From Aureispira sp050633105 (lineage in GTDB: Bacteria > Bacteroidota > Bacteroidia > Chitinophagales > Saprospiraceae), in the NCBI GenBank assembly GCA_050633105.1, contig JBOEFW010000043.1:124001-188000 (forward strand): 64,000 bases of DNA. Reading direction: 5' to 3'. Positions within the stretch are counted from its first letter, which is position 1. Every line of letters starts with the position of its first letter. Below the pieces are notes generated by a model. The model saw nothing but the letters and a program-made list of their open reading frames with translations, had not been told where the DNA came from and ran no database searches. Of this stretch, positions 25,313-33,983 are shown in pieces. The position numbers were made by a program, and so were the translations under genes.

Positions 25313-25750
25313 TTAAGATACGTGATCATTTACTAACGCTTCCAAGGCATAAGATAACCTATTTTGTGCTCCTAATTGAGAACCAAATATCGAACGATAC
25401 AGTTCTCCTTCTTTTGTAATTAAAACCCATTGGGGAGTTCCTTCACAGTGAAAATCATCGTATGCCTGATGATTCTCATCAATGTAAATAGGGAAGGGCA
25501 ATTCAGGGATCGTAAAAATCCCTTCAATATCTTCCTTTGATACATTATTGGTTCTAAAGTTGCTATGAATGCCTATTATTTGAAGGGCAGGGTGAGCTTG
25601 CTGATATTGATGTGCCAATGGAATCGCACGTCCTGTACATCCTAAACAATCATTATTATAAAAAAGTAAGACTAATGGTTTTCCCTTGTATTCCATCATC
25701 AAATCTATGTTTACTTGATGAAGGCTCTTTACTATTATTGATGTTATCAT
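25313..25750 (-). CDS. thioredoxin-like peroxiredoxin/redoxin family protein
   Basis: A 145-residue cytoplasmic thioredoxin fold. The strand-loop LVLLFYNNDCLGCTGRAIPLA carries a CxxC-like pair (Cys35, Cys38). The redoxin core is visible: IIGIHSNF, FPIYIDENHQAYDDFHCEGTPQWVLIT with cis-Pro in GTP. This pattern is close to TlpA/AhpC-TSA-type proteins lacking a signal peptide. It probably reduces disulfides or peroxides; its partner is unknown. ATG 25750 is used, but an internal MM at residues 18-19 is an alternative start. No operon partner is apparent. Confidence 0.75.
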   Translation of the reverse strand: MITSIIVKSLHQVNIDLMMEYKGKPLVLLFYNNDCLGCTGRAIPLAHQYQQAHPALQIIGIHSNFRTNNVSKEDIEGIFTIPELPFPIYIDENHQAYDDFHCEGTPQWVLITKEGELYRSIFGSQLGAQNRLSYALEALVNDHVS

Positions 25751-25954
25751 TGTATGATGCTTAAATAGGCTTGGATAGTTTTTTGATCTTCTTTAAAAAA
25801 TTAGTGATCTAATTGTTCTTTTACCCTACATAGATCTCTCTATCATAACAGCGAATTTAGCTTTATTGTTGGAAGGGAATAGAAGATAGATTCCCTGAAT
25901 AGAAAATACTTTGTTCCATCAAGCACCTACAAGCAAGAATAGCGTATTGGCTAC

Positions 25955-25986
25955 AAAAAAAGGGCAGCCCCCAAAGGAGGCCACCC
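25955..25986 (-). terminator. terminator of the first AttH/CrtC-like gene
   Basis: GC-rich stem of 11 pairs including G-U (25962-25972 and 25976-25986, loop AAA), followed on the minus strand by seven T. It lies about 30 nt after the stop of the gene at 26015. Confidence 0.8.
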
Positions 25987-26014
25987 AACATGATTTTTTA
26001 AAAGAGTACTATCC

Positions 26015-27196
26015 CTAAGGCTGTTGCACCTTATTCAAGTGCATCAATTCCCAAAGAGAAAAAGGATTCTCATATTCTTCTAGGAGTTGGCCATCTTTAA
26101 GGATACGCAATTTAGCAGAGCCTAAGAAGCGGAAGTAAGCCGCCTCGTCCAAGTCTGTAAATAAGGCATAGAGCCACTGCAAGAAAGGGTCAGGAATCGC
26201 GGTGCTGAGTAAATCTCCCGCAAAAATAGTCGCTTGCTTTTTTAGGAAGTACTCATAACGATAGCCTGTAGCTTCGTCTTCATATAAGAAAAAGAGTTCG
26301 TCGCTCACATCCTTGCCAAATTCAGGATCTAAATCGCCATAGGTGCGATAGAGAGTGATGGACTCGCCATCATCCGCTACTAGTTGGCCATTTTTAGCTA
26401 AGTGCACCACGTTGACTTTTTCCTTGTCAAAGGTTTTAGAGGCCACCATTTCAGAGGTAATGACCGTGTAAGGGCCTACATTAGAACGCACCCAATACCA
26501 ATGATTAAAGACCTCTTGCATGCCTGCATTACTCCAATTGTGATCGTGGTAACCAGAACCGACTAGGTTCTCTACTGTGCCATTGTTGTCCAATTCTACT
26601 TGAACAATGCCATTTGGAACGGCAACCAACCAACCGAAAAAATCTGCTTGGTTGTCCCCAAAAACAACATGTCCTGTTTTAGGGCGCCAGCTTTGGGCAC
26701 TAGAGCGGGTTAAGTTCGCAGTGAAAGAAAGGCCTGGTTCTTCAAAGTGGATGACATAGTTTTGTAAATTACCACGGAAGTAGTTGGGGCCCATTTCCAC
26801 ATTACAAGAATCAGTAGAAAAGTTAGTTTGATTGATGGGGAATTCTACTCGGCGTGAAATAAAGCTCCCATCAGGGCGACTGATATTGAGCGCAATCGTA
26901 GGTGTTTTGGGGCTGTTTTCTAGGAAAAAGTCCTTGGTATAGAAAATACAGACTACTGCCGAGCCATCTTGCAGCAAGGCATCAAAGTACCACCATTCAT
27001 AAGTGCCAGGGGCACCATCTGTTCGAGCGCCATCTTCCCAAAGCTCTGGGACATTGCCTGGCTGTAAACCAAAGCGTTGATAATTCTCACTGACAAATGC
27101 AGGTCGATCAATGGTGTCAGGTTGCGCGAACAATAGCGCTGGAAGGAGACCTAGAATAGCAAGGCTAATCCACCCAATAATTTTGGATACGTTCAT
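26015..27196 (-). CDS. secreted AttH/CrtC-like lipocalin-fold protein
   Basis: A 393-residue exported protein: ATG 27196 gives a signal peptide MNVSKIIGWISLAILGLLPALLFAQ, while a GTG at 27232 would add twelve residues. Hallmarks of the AttH/CrtC (hydroxyneurosporene synthase-like) lipocalin superfamily are TYEWWYFDALLQDGS, RPKTGHVVFGD, GYHDHNWSN and HWYWVR. CrtC hydrates carotenoids; AttH and many homologues have no proven reaction. The gene at 27988 is a close paralogue, with the TPR-like gene at 27407 between them. No carotenoid gene is near, so a hydratase role is unproven; binding or modifying a lipid is as likely. Confidence 0.75.
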   Translation of the reverse strand: MNVSKIIGWISLAILGLLPALLFAQPDTIDRPAFVSENYQRFGLQPGNVPELWEDGARTDGAPGTYEWWYFDALLQDGSAVVCIFYTKDFFLENSPKTPTIALNISRPDGSFISRRVEFPINQTNFSTDSCNVEMGPNYFRGNLQNYVIHFEEPGLSFTANLTRSSAQSWRPKTGHVVFGDNQADFFGWLVAVPNGIVQVELDNNGTVENLVGSGYHDHNWSNAGMQEVFNHWYWVRSNVGPYTVITSEMVASKTFDKEKVNVVHLAKNGQLVADDGESITLYRTYGDLDPEFGKDVSDELFFLYEDEATGYRYEYFLKKQATIFAGDLLSTAIPDPFLQWLYALFTDLDEAAYFRFLGSAKLRILKDGQLLEEYENPFSLWELMHLNKVQQP

Positions 27197-27406
27197 TTTT
27201 TTAATGGATTTTAGTTGCCTGACGACGGACACGGAGAGTTTAGTCGTAAAACAACAGGGTTATTACAAATAATTTTTGATAGAGGTTATAAGTGTTTTTA
27301 TAAAGGAGGCCCACTCTTTTTAGGAAGTAGAACCTATGTATATACGCTTATAAAGTATAAGGATCATGCCGAATTCTTATAAAAGAACCTTTTTAGGCTC
27401 TAAAAT

Positions 27407-27874
27407 TTAATCTTCTGTTGCTGCTTCAAATTCTGTCAAATAGTCCTTTGCTTGTGCTGTAAATTGCCCTTCAGGAAATAGAACTACAAATTTTTCTAGA
27501 AGGTGGTTGGCGCGGAATGTTTTGAATAAACGTTGTCCTTTTTTCTCTTCTTGTCGTTGAGCAATAGCGTTAAATTCTCCTTCTTTTGTTTTCAGGGAAA
27601 GGAAGAAAACTTCTGCTGCTTCCCACATGTTTTCTTCACAAATAACAGGATCATCCCCTAAGGCTAAGGATTGTTCGTAATGATGAAATGCTAGTAGCTC
27701 GTCCTGCTCTACTTCAAAGATTAAAGCCCCTGTTTGACCATGCCAAAGGCCCTTATGGCTAGTCGACTCTTCAATAGCTTTTCTAGCAAAAGCCAAGGCT
27801 CCTGTTAGGTCATCTTTGTGAACATAGTCAGAAAAAATAGCTAAACGTTCTTCTTCTTCTGGAGGTAAATTCAT
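27407..27874 (-). CDS. TPR-like hypothetical protein, 155 aa
   Basis: A soluble helical protein with helix pairs of the TPR kind (LTGALAFARKAIEESTSH; DELLAFHHYEQSLALGDDP) and the motif EENMWEAAEVFFLSLKT, related in pattern to the 178-residue protein at 18524. No signal peptide. It lies between two paralogous AttH/CrtC-like genes on the same strand, but a hairpin terminator upstream (27888-27961) suggests its own transcript. Function unknown. Confidence 0.65.
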   Translation of the reverse strand: MNLPPEEEERLAIFSDYVHKDDLTGALAFARKAIEESTSHKGLWHGQTGALIFEVEQDELLAFHHYEQSLALGDDPVICEENMWEAAEVFFLSLKTKEGEFNAIAQRQEEKKGQRLFKTFRANHLLEKFVVLFPEGQFTAQAKDYLTEFEAATED

Positions 27875-27887
27875 AGTGCTTTTTTAT

Positions 27888-27961
27888 GTCAGAAAAAAGA
27901 AAATAGCGATAATACAGTATGTCTTGAAGTCTATTTTGCAGCTACAATATTACCGCTATTT
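27888..27961 (-). terminator. terminator of the second AttH/CrtC-like gene
   Basis: A 14-bp stem with one mismatch (27901-27914 and 27948-27961), followed on the minus strand by T-rich sequence (complement of the A-run at 27888-27900). It lies 26 nt after the stop at 27988. Confidence 0.7.
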
Positions 27962-27987
27962 ATTTTATAATTAAGATCAAAAACTGA

Positions 27988-29157
27988 TTAACGTTGTACT
28001 TTTCCAAAGTACATCAATTCCCAAATAGAAGCGTCCGTTTTATGTTCTTCAATCAATACATTGTCTTTGAAGACTCGAAGGACAGTAGGGCCCGTAAATC
28101 GGTAATAAGAGCCACTAAAACCTGTTAGTGCGCGAACAAAAAAGCGGATGAATCCACTAGGTACAACAACAGCCAACATGTCTACTTCTAGCATACTCTT
28201 TTCTCGAAAGAGACCATACTCATAGCGGTAGCCATCAGCAGGATTATCATACACCCACAATAAATTATCACTAATGTCCTTTTTGAGTTTAGGGTGGAGC
28301 TTTCCGTAGCTTCGGTAAACATCAACAACGGCTTCGTTGTCCACTATTGTTTTTCCATTTTTAGAAATATTGAGTAGAACAATAGGTTCTTTGTCATACT
28401 TCTTCTCAGCGATCATTTCGAAGGCAATGATATTGTAAGGGCCAACTTTTGCTCTTGACCAATACCAATGGTTGAAGAGCTCCATAATGCTAATATTACC
28501 CCAGTTATGATCGTGGTAACCATTGCCTTTGAGTTGTTTTTTTTCATCATCAAGACTATATGAAAATTCTACCTTTCCTTGCGGAACAGGAACCACCCAA
28601 GCAAAATAGTTTTCCTCTTGTTCTCCAAAGACAACATGGCCTGTTTTGGGGCGCCAGCTATTAGTTTGACGAGTAAGTTTAGCATCAATAGTTAGGCCTT
28701 CTCCTTCAAAATGTATCTCATATTCTTTTAGGTTGCCTTTGAAATAACTTTTGCCAATTTGAACATAACAAGAGTCTTTGAGGAAGGTTGCTTCACTGGC
28801 TTTGTATTCAATTCGGCGGGCGATTTTAGTGCCATCAGGCCGATCAATATTGAGGCTAATGGTTGGGGTCATTTTTCGATTGGCCTGTACAAAGTCTTTG
28901 GTATAAAAAACAATAACAGCAGAGCTACCATCTTCTAAATGGGTATCAAAATACCACCATTCATAGGAACCTTTCCCACCTGTTGTTCGAAGACCATCTT
29001 CCCATACTGCAGGGATATTAGTGGTTTCAAGGCCATATTTTTTGTAATCTTTACTAAGGTAAGCTAGTTTATGCGTATTGTTTTGAGCGATTAAGGAAAG
29101 AGGGAAGAAACTTAGAATAACTATTTTAAGAACGAGAGATATCGAGTACTTCAGCAT
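27988..29157 (-). CDS. secreted AttH/CrtC-like lipocalin-fold protein, paralogue
   Basis: A 389-residue exported protein. ATG 29157 gives a signal peptide (MLKYSISLVLKIVILSFFPLSLIAQ); a GTG at 29190 would add eleven residues. It shares all the hallmarks of the neighbour at 26015 almost word for word: SYEWWYFDTHLEDGSSAV, WRPKTGHVVFGEQ, GNGYHDHNWGN, HWYWSRAKVGPYN, and the end WELMYFGKVQR (WELMHLNKVQQ in the other). The pair is a local duplication. The conserved His and Asp in HDHNW are candidates for an active or metal site (inference). Confidence 0.75.
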   Translation of the reverse strand: MLKYSISLVLKIVILSFFPLSLIAQNNTHKLAYLSKDYKKYGLETTNIPAVWEDGLRTTGGKGSYEWWYFDTHLEDGSSAVIVFYTKDFVQANRKMTPTISLNIDRPDGTKIARRIEYKASEATFLKDSCYVQIGKSYFKGNLKEYEIHFEGEGLTIDAKLTRQTNSWRPKTGHVVFGEQEENYFAWVVPVPQGKVEFSYSLDDEKKQLKGNGYHDHNWGNISIMELFNHWYWSRAKVGPYNIIAFEMIAEKKYDKEPIVLLNISKNGKTIVDNEAVVDVYRSYGKLHPKLKKDISDNLLWVYDNPADGYRYEYGLFREKSMLEVDMLAVVVPSGFIRFFVRALTGFSGSYYRFTGPTVLRVFKDNVLIEEHKTDASIWELMYFGKVQR

Positions 29158-29324
29158 AGTCAATAAATGTTTTTCTGGGGATGTAGTCACATGGAATGAC
29201 TTTTAATAGAAAAAAGCATTGGCATGAAGGTAATATTTTTCCTCAATTCTTCAATAATTTGTTTTTATAAATCCTAATAGAGGGTGAAAATTGCCAGACT
29301 ATAGGAAGAATTTAAAAAATGTGC

Positions 29325-30461
29325 TTAGACCTTATTTTTCATCGATAGCTCCACTAAGGTGCTTAAACTATCTAAAGAAAGTAAAGCAACTTGCCCTTCT
29401 TGTTCTGTTGCTGCTTTGTTGAGGGCTTGATGATAGACTTGGTTGCTGTTTTCTACAATTCCAATCATAAGCGGCGTTGTTGCTAATTGAAGACCTGTCT
29501 GCTCTTTTAAGACCTGTTGTTGTGCTTGGCATTGCTGCAATTGTTCTTTAATCGCTAAGGTATAACTAGAAAGATTGGGCTTGTTCTTTTTGCCTTTGGT
29601 GGCTTGTCGAGAAAACAGCCCTGTACGAAGATTGCAGAGATCGTAGGTACCTTCTTCTGTTTCTAATAATAAATCTATAGTAGGATACCCGGTTATGGAT
29701 ACGTTGGCTTTAGCCGATTTATACCCCAACACATGTGCTAAAAGAGCAGCATTTTCTTCTAAAAATTTTTCAAGGGATAGATCTTTGTTATTGGCTAATT
29801 GTTGGACAGGATTTTTTTGTGTGATTTCATCGTCATAAATACCTATAAAACGATCACGTTTAGGGAAGGTTTCATTGAGTCGAGCAATTAAAAAATGCAC
29901 CAAACGGATAAGATCGGTTTGTTTGCTAATGACCAAAATCATAGGGATTTTTCGGAAATAGAGTTTAGGGGCTTCTAAACGCATAATGGTTGATTCGGCT
30001 AAAAGCAAGCCGCCCGCATTCGTTTGAACTTTTACAGGAATTGAAGGAGCTGCTGCCAATCCTTCTTTCCATTTTTGAAGGTTCAAGCACTGCGCCGAAC
30101 TATTATAGGCATCATAAGAAGCAACGTGCAAGCCTACCCAAATTTCCCCTGCTGTTGCAATATCGATTCTAGGATTATAAATGGCTTGTTCCTTAATAAC
30201 AGTCCCCCCATTAATTAAGCTATTAATAGTCGCTAGTTTTTTGACTTTCTTACTAAAAGTAATCGACTGAAAATCACTTAACTTTTTCTCTCCTGTTAAT
30301 TCAATCGCTAAGTATTCGTCCGTTTCATACAGGTTGATAACATCCTGACAATAAATAGTGTTAGAAGAAGATAAACTACCTGCATGTAGGTGTTTCTTCA
30401 AGTTGTTATACCAATTATCAAAAACAGGTTGAATGGCATCAGAGAGTTCGCTAGCGTTCAT
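29325..30461 (-). CDS. protein with Shedu-like (DUF4263-like) C-terminal region, apparently degenerate
   Basis: 378 residues, soluble. The N-terminal half (1-220) is unrecognised. The region about 230-330 recalls the Shedu nuclease domain: a helix LEKFLEENAALLAHVLGY precedes a strand pair IDLLLETEEGTYDLCNLR and a following helix with a long glutamine-rich segment (AIKEQLQQCQAQQQVL). Shedu proteins carry PD-(D/E)xK catalytic residues, usually ending E-x-K in the second strand. Here that strand reads CNLR, so catalysis is doubtful. Some Shedu proteins act in anti-phage defence. No defence partner is adjacent. The family call is tentative and needs a profile search. Start ATG 30461. Confidence 0.4.
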   Translation of the reverse strand: MNASELSDAIQPVFDNWYNNLKKHLHAGSLSSSNTIYCQDVINLYETDEYLAIELTGEKKLSDFQSITFSKKVKKLATINSLINGGTVIKEQAIYNPRIDIATAGEIWVGLHVASYDAYNSSAQCLNLQKWKEGLAAAPSIPVKVQTNAGGLLLAESTIMRLEAPKLYFRKIPMILVISKQTDLIRLVHFLIARLNETFPKRDRFIGIYDDEITQKNPVQQLANNKDLSLEKFLEENAALLAHVLGYKSAKANVSITGYPTIDLLLETEEGTYDLCNLRTGLFSRQATKGKKNKPNLSSYTLAIKEQLQQCQAQQQVLKEQTGLQLATTPLMIGIVENSNQVYHQALNKAATEQEGQVALLSLDSLSTLVELSMKNKV

Positions 30462-30598
30462 AAGAGTTAATCATTGTGAGTAAGTGAACCTTAAAATAAC
30501 TAAAAAAACGATTTTTGCTACTCAAATTTGAAGATATTCCTTGTAAGAAGGACTAGAAAAAGAATGTAGAGAAGAAGGCAGCTTATGACACTCTATAT

Positions 30599-30632
30599 TT
30601 AGTGGTGTTGTATCGCCATACAACACCACTAA
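30599..30632. terminator. hairpin, 14-bp perfect stem
   Basis: Arms TTAGTGGTGTTGTA (30599-30612) and 30619-30632, loop TCGCCA. It stands next to a second, longer hairpin in the gap between two minus-strand genes. Direction and role are uncertain. Confidence 0.5.
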
Positions 30633-30634
30633 AC

Positions 30635-30701
30635 GTAAAAAAGCAAAGGGTAGTACAAGGCTCTGTTTTTAGAATGTGGAGTCTTGTACTACCCTTTGCT
30701 T
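30635..30701 (-). terminator. terminator of the PepSY-like membrane protein gene
   Basis: Perfect 19-bp stem (30641-30659 and 30683-30701) with a 23-nt loop. On the minus strand it is followed by TTTTTT, about 25 nt after the stop at 30727. Confidence 0.85.
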
Positions 30702-30726
30702 AAGGCAATCTGCTAAAAAGCAAATC

Positions 30727-32391
30727 CTATTTTCTCAATTGTACACTATTGGTTTTTTGCGTTTGTATTTCTAAGTTATCAAACTTTGCAACAGGAATAA
30801 ACTCTGAACGACCATCATCGTAGGCCACCATCACGGAATCTGTTGTTGTTGTAATTGGAAACTTCGGAGAAACGACCGATTCACTTTTGAAGACTTTATG
30901 GGGATATTTATCTAAGGTGAAGAAGTAAATTGTTTTCCCATCAATGAGACTAGATTGTATGCGATCTACTCGACCATAAGCTTGGTAGAGTCCTTCTTTT
31001 TTCTCATTGGTACGTCCACCGCGATAAGAGCGCAAGGCTTCTTCTAGAGTTTCACCGACGCCTACAATAGAGTGGTCTCGGACAGAGACCATCGCCACCA
31101 TTTTGATTAAGCCAGCCTGATCTTTGAGCGATAGTACATAAGTAGGAACGTTGTTGATGTTGTAAAGAATAGGGAAGGAGCCAACATACTTTTTCTCTTG
31201 TACTTTACCCATCGCAGAACGACGAGCGGCTTCTTCTGTGGCCCCAACTTGTTTGTAACGTGTTGTTTCTTTTGTTCGAGTATTCACCAAAACAAAACCA
31301 ATCGTCCCTTCTTCTTGTCCAACGGAAGTCAGGCCTGTATACCAGTACGATTGGTCGTCTTTACCATAAACTAAAGAGATACCTCTAGTAGTGGTTTTTT
31401 TGTCTAGGTTGGAGAAATTCCAATAGCCGTGAATATACTCTCCCCAGAATTCTAATTGCTCTTCTACCATATCCATTGGTTGAATGCGATCAATCCAAGC
31501 AGGCGCATTTTCTGGGGTATATTCTTGAATATCACCAGTCATGGCATTAACAACAGCAACACCATAAGCATTCATACCACTAAAGCCAACTTCATGGGTA
31601 TATAAAGTGACGACCCAATAAGGAATTCCTTCATCATCAATTTCAAAGGTATAATCGGTTAGTCCAGTAGTCATGTAGCCCTTTAAATACAAATGACGGT
31701 GCAGGTTACTGTTAAAATAAGCTTCTGGTTGGTATTTAATACGAACGTCATTTACCAATTCTACTTGAGGATCAGAGGTAGCAGATACTTTGATGTAAGC
31801 GGGAGTACCTTCACTGTTGTTAAACCATTTAAAAAAGCCAGAGTGCAATAGAGGAGCAACCCAATAGAGTTTGCCGTTCACATTCTGAATTCTAAAATCA
31901 CCAACATAGGCTTGACTACCTAAGGTGCGTTCTAAACCAGGTAATTCTTCCCCCAATACTTTATCTCCTAAACGGTGCGCGACTTGTTGATCGATAATTC
32001 TAATTTCATCCAAATCTACAGGAGGAACTTCTTTTGCAAAATTCTCACTCAATTTGATCTCTCCAATCAAACCTTGGTATTTCATGGCTCGAAATCCCTC
32101 CCAACTCATCAAACTAACAATCATAATGTAAACAATGGTTGCCAAGGAAGTTAAAGAGGCTAATCGAAAGAGAATCGTTTTTCGTTTGTTAATGACCCGC
32201 AATTCTAATCCAACAATAACCAAGGAAATAAAAAAGACGCCAATAGGCAAGCCTATAAACCAAGGATTGAGCACTGGAAGACTCATGTAAAGATAGAGGG
32301 GGGCCACAATAATCAAAAAGACAACATAAATCAGTTGCACTAAACGGTTAATGACCCGCATAAAAGGAGAAGCAGTATCAGAGGTACTCAT
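30727..32391 (-). CDS. large membrane protein with PepSY-like repeats, unassigned
   Basis: 554 residues. The N-terminal 110 residues hold three membrane helices (about 18-36, 43-64, 77-98). A large soluble part follows, built of repeating strands such as YWVAPLLHSGFFKWFN, YWVVTLYTHEVGFSGMNAYGVAVVNAMTGDIQEYTPE and TYVLSLKDQAGLIKMVAMVSVRDHS. These read like PepSY-type units (a question-like strand, then a value-and-memory strand with GxI). The family is not firmly recognised. It may be an outward-facing sensor or regulator of a membrane enzyme; that is inference. Start ATG 32391; it stands 96 nt downstream of the pheS operon. Confidence 0.55.
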   Translation of the reverse strand: MSTSDTASPFMRVINRLVQLIYVVFLIIVAPLYLYMSLPVLNPWFIGLPIGVFFISLVIVGLELRVINKRKTILFRLASLTSLATIVYIMIVSLMSWEGFRAMKYQGLIGEIKLSENFAKEVPPVDLDEIRIIDQQVAHRLGDKVLGEELPGLERTLGSQAYVGDFRIQNVNGKLYWVAPLLHSGFFKWFNNSEGTPAYIKVSATSDPQVELVNDVRIKYQPEAYFNSNLHRHLYLKGYMTTGLTDYTFEIDDEGIPYWVVTLYTHEVGFSGMNAYGVAVVNAMTGDIQEYTPENAPAWIDRIQPMDMVEEQLEFWGEYIHGYWNFSNLDKKTTTRGISLVYGKDDQSYWYTGLTSVGQEEGTIGFVLVNTRTKETTRYKQVGATEEAARRSAMGKVQEKKYVGSFPILYNINNVPTYVLSLKDQAGLIKMVAMVSVRDHSIVGVGETLEEALRSYRGGRTNEKKEGLYQAYGRVDRIQSSLIDGKTIYFFTLDKYPHKVFKSESVVSPKFPITTTTDSVMVAYDDGRSEFIPVAKFDNLEIQTQKTNSVQLRK

Positions 32392-32487
32392 AAGTTGGTA
32401 TATTCTATTAATAATAAAAAATAACGTAATGGTATGTAGATAATCTCAGGGTATAGAAACAACACTAGAGTCGTAAAATAGGTTTCC

Positions 32488-33249
32488 TTATAAAGAAAAA
32501 GATAAGGTGTCATAAGCAATTTCAACATGCTTGGGCAACAAGGCTTGAGTAGCGGCATGGGTGCCCATACTGTGACTCAAATGCGTTAAATAAGCTTTGG
32601 GGACAGCAATTTTGTCAATAAGTGCTAACGCTTCGTCTAGCGTGGCATGAGAATGATGGGGCAATTGCTGCAAGGCACTCACCACTAAAACCTCTAATCC
32701 TTCAAGCTTGGCATATTCACTTGCAGGCAAAGATTTATAATCCGTTAAGTAAGCTAGATTACCAATTCTATAGCCCAAGATAGGCAAATTTCCATGATGC
32801 ACCTGAATAGGTGTGATAGAAATACCTGCTGCTTCAAAAGTAGCTAAGTGGCTGACAATCTGTTGTTCTACTCTAGGGACACCTGGATAAGTTGCTGCAA
32901 AGATATAAGCATGACTTTGGCGTAACCGTTCATGTACCCGTTCTAAGGCATAAATTGGCATATCCATTTCATATTTAAAATTGAAAGGACGAACATCGTC
33001 TAAACCAGCTACATGGTCACTGTGCTCATGGCTCACCAAAATCGCATCTACTTTAGTTGTTCCTGCTCTTAGCATCTGCTGCCGAAAGTCAGGACCAATA
33101 TCAATGACCAAAGTTTTGCCTTGGACTTCTATTTGAAAAGCGGTGCGCAGGCGTTTGTCTCTTGGATCGGTCGAACTACAGACCGCGCAAGTACAGCCAA
33201 TAACAGGAATTCCTTGTGAGGTACCTGTGCCTAAAAAAGTTGCTTTCAT
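32488..33249 (-). CDS. MBL-fold metal-dependent hydrolase, PhnP-like
   Basis: A 253-residue metallo-beta-lactamase-fold enzyme with the core motif SHEHSDHVAGLDDVRPF (His74, His76, Asp78, His79) and later His residues (VHHG, THLSHSMG). Three cysteines near the N-terminus (GCTCAVCSS: Cys19, Cys21, Cys24) match the structural zinc site of PhnP-type phosphodiesterases, which cleave cyclic phosphates. The true substrate is unknown; many bacteria keep a PhnP-like protein without phosphonate genes. It overlaps the upstream YiiX-like gene by 4 nt (ATGA), so they are translationally coupled. It is last in the pheS operon. Confidence 0.85.
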   Translation of the reverse strand: MKATFLGTGTSQGIPVIGCTCAVCSSTDPRDKRLRTAFQIEVQGKTLVIDIGPDFRQQMLRAGTTKVDAILVSHEHSDHVAGLDDVRPFNFKYEMDMPIYALERVHERLRQSHAYIFAATYPGVPRVEQQIVSHLATFEAAGISITPIQVHHGNLPILGYRIGNLAYLTDYKSLPASEYAKLEGLEVLVVSALQQLPHHSHATLDEALALIDKIAVPKAYLTHLSHSMGTHAATQALLPKHVEIAYDTLSFSL

Positions 33250-33962
33250 TCTACGCTAGGATTGGTGGAGCAATGATTAAATAAGAGGATAAATTTACGT
33301 TTATCAAAAAAACTCTGGAAGCCTAAGAGCGATAATTCTCCTCGATAATGATGGAAAGGCAAATAATCTTGCTTGAACGCTTCTAAAAAGAGATCGCGCA
33401 ACAATTCTAAGCAATATAAGGCTTCTGAATTTTGATCGTCAAATTGATAATCAAAAGGCAATGCTTGTTGTTCATATACTTGGGCTAAGGCCAAGAGTTT
33501 TTGTCGTTGGGCAGGGGTACACTGTGGGCGAAAAGCGACCAAACTATGCGCTTGACTTTGTTGGACATAAGCTGTCAATGATTCCACCAAGGTACCATCG
33601 TGTTCTGACGAAGATGCGGTATGGAGGACGCCTAATTGGTGGCCTTGCTGTACAATTAAACCAGCATGAGTGAGGGCGCAGGGCTCTTCTAAGGCCGCAA
33701 CAATGTAATCACTAATAAGGCCATAACCACGCCTCAACAAAACATCTCCTACTTGTAATTGTGCGATTTCGTCTAGGCTCAGCGAATCGGCGGGAACAGC
33801 AGTGGCTATCTGGTTTTGAAAAAAAATAGCTGGATCAGGTAGCGGAGGGCCTAGAAGGATTGGTGCTGTTGGTTGTTGAGGACTACAGCTCCATATACAA
33901 CCACAAAGGACTACTGTTAGCAGTAGTCCTTTGTGGTTAGAGGGTATTTTATTCAAAATCAT
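33246..33962 (-). CDS. YiiX-like NlpC/P60-superfamily cysteine hydrolase, lipoprotein
   Basis: 238 residues from ATG 33962; a TTG at 33977 is an alternative. The signal ends in a Cys-rich segment (VVLCGCIWSCSPQQ), so it is probably a lipoprotein. The permuted papain-like fold of the YiiX/YebB family is suggested by VGDVLLRRGYGLISDYIVAAL, THAGLIV with His99, and the C-terminal EALYCLELL with Cys184; the family usually shows YC(S)ELV. Members cut amide bonds in lipids or cell-wall material; the substrate here is open. It overlaps the MBL-fold gene and lies 21 nt after a small lipoprotein gene. Confidence 0.7.
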   Translation of the reverse strand: MILNKIPSNHKGLLLTVVLCGCIWSCSPQQPTAPILLGPPLPDPAIFFQNQIATAVPADSLSLDEIAQLQVGDVLLRRGYGLISDYIVAALEEPCALTHAGLIVQQGHQLGVLHTASSSEHDGTLVESLTAYVQQSQAHSLVAFRPQCTPAQRQKLLALAQVYEQQALPFDYQFDDQNSEALYCLELLRDLFLEAFKQDYLPFHHYRGELSLLGFQSFFDKRKFILLFNHCSTNPSVE

Positions 33963-33983
33963 TTTCTTTATAGACAATAGACA

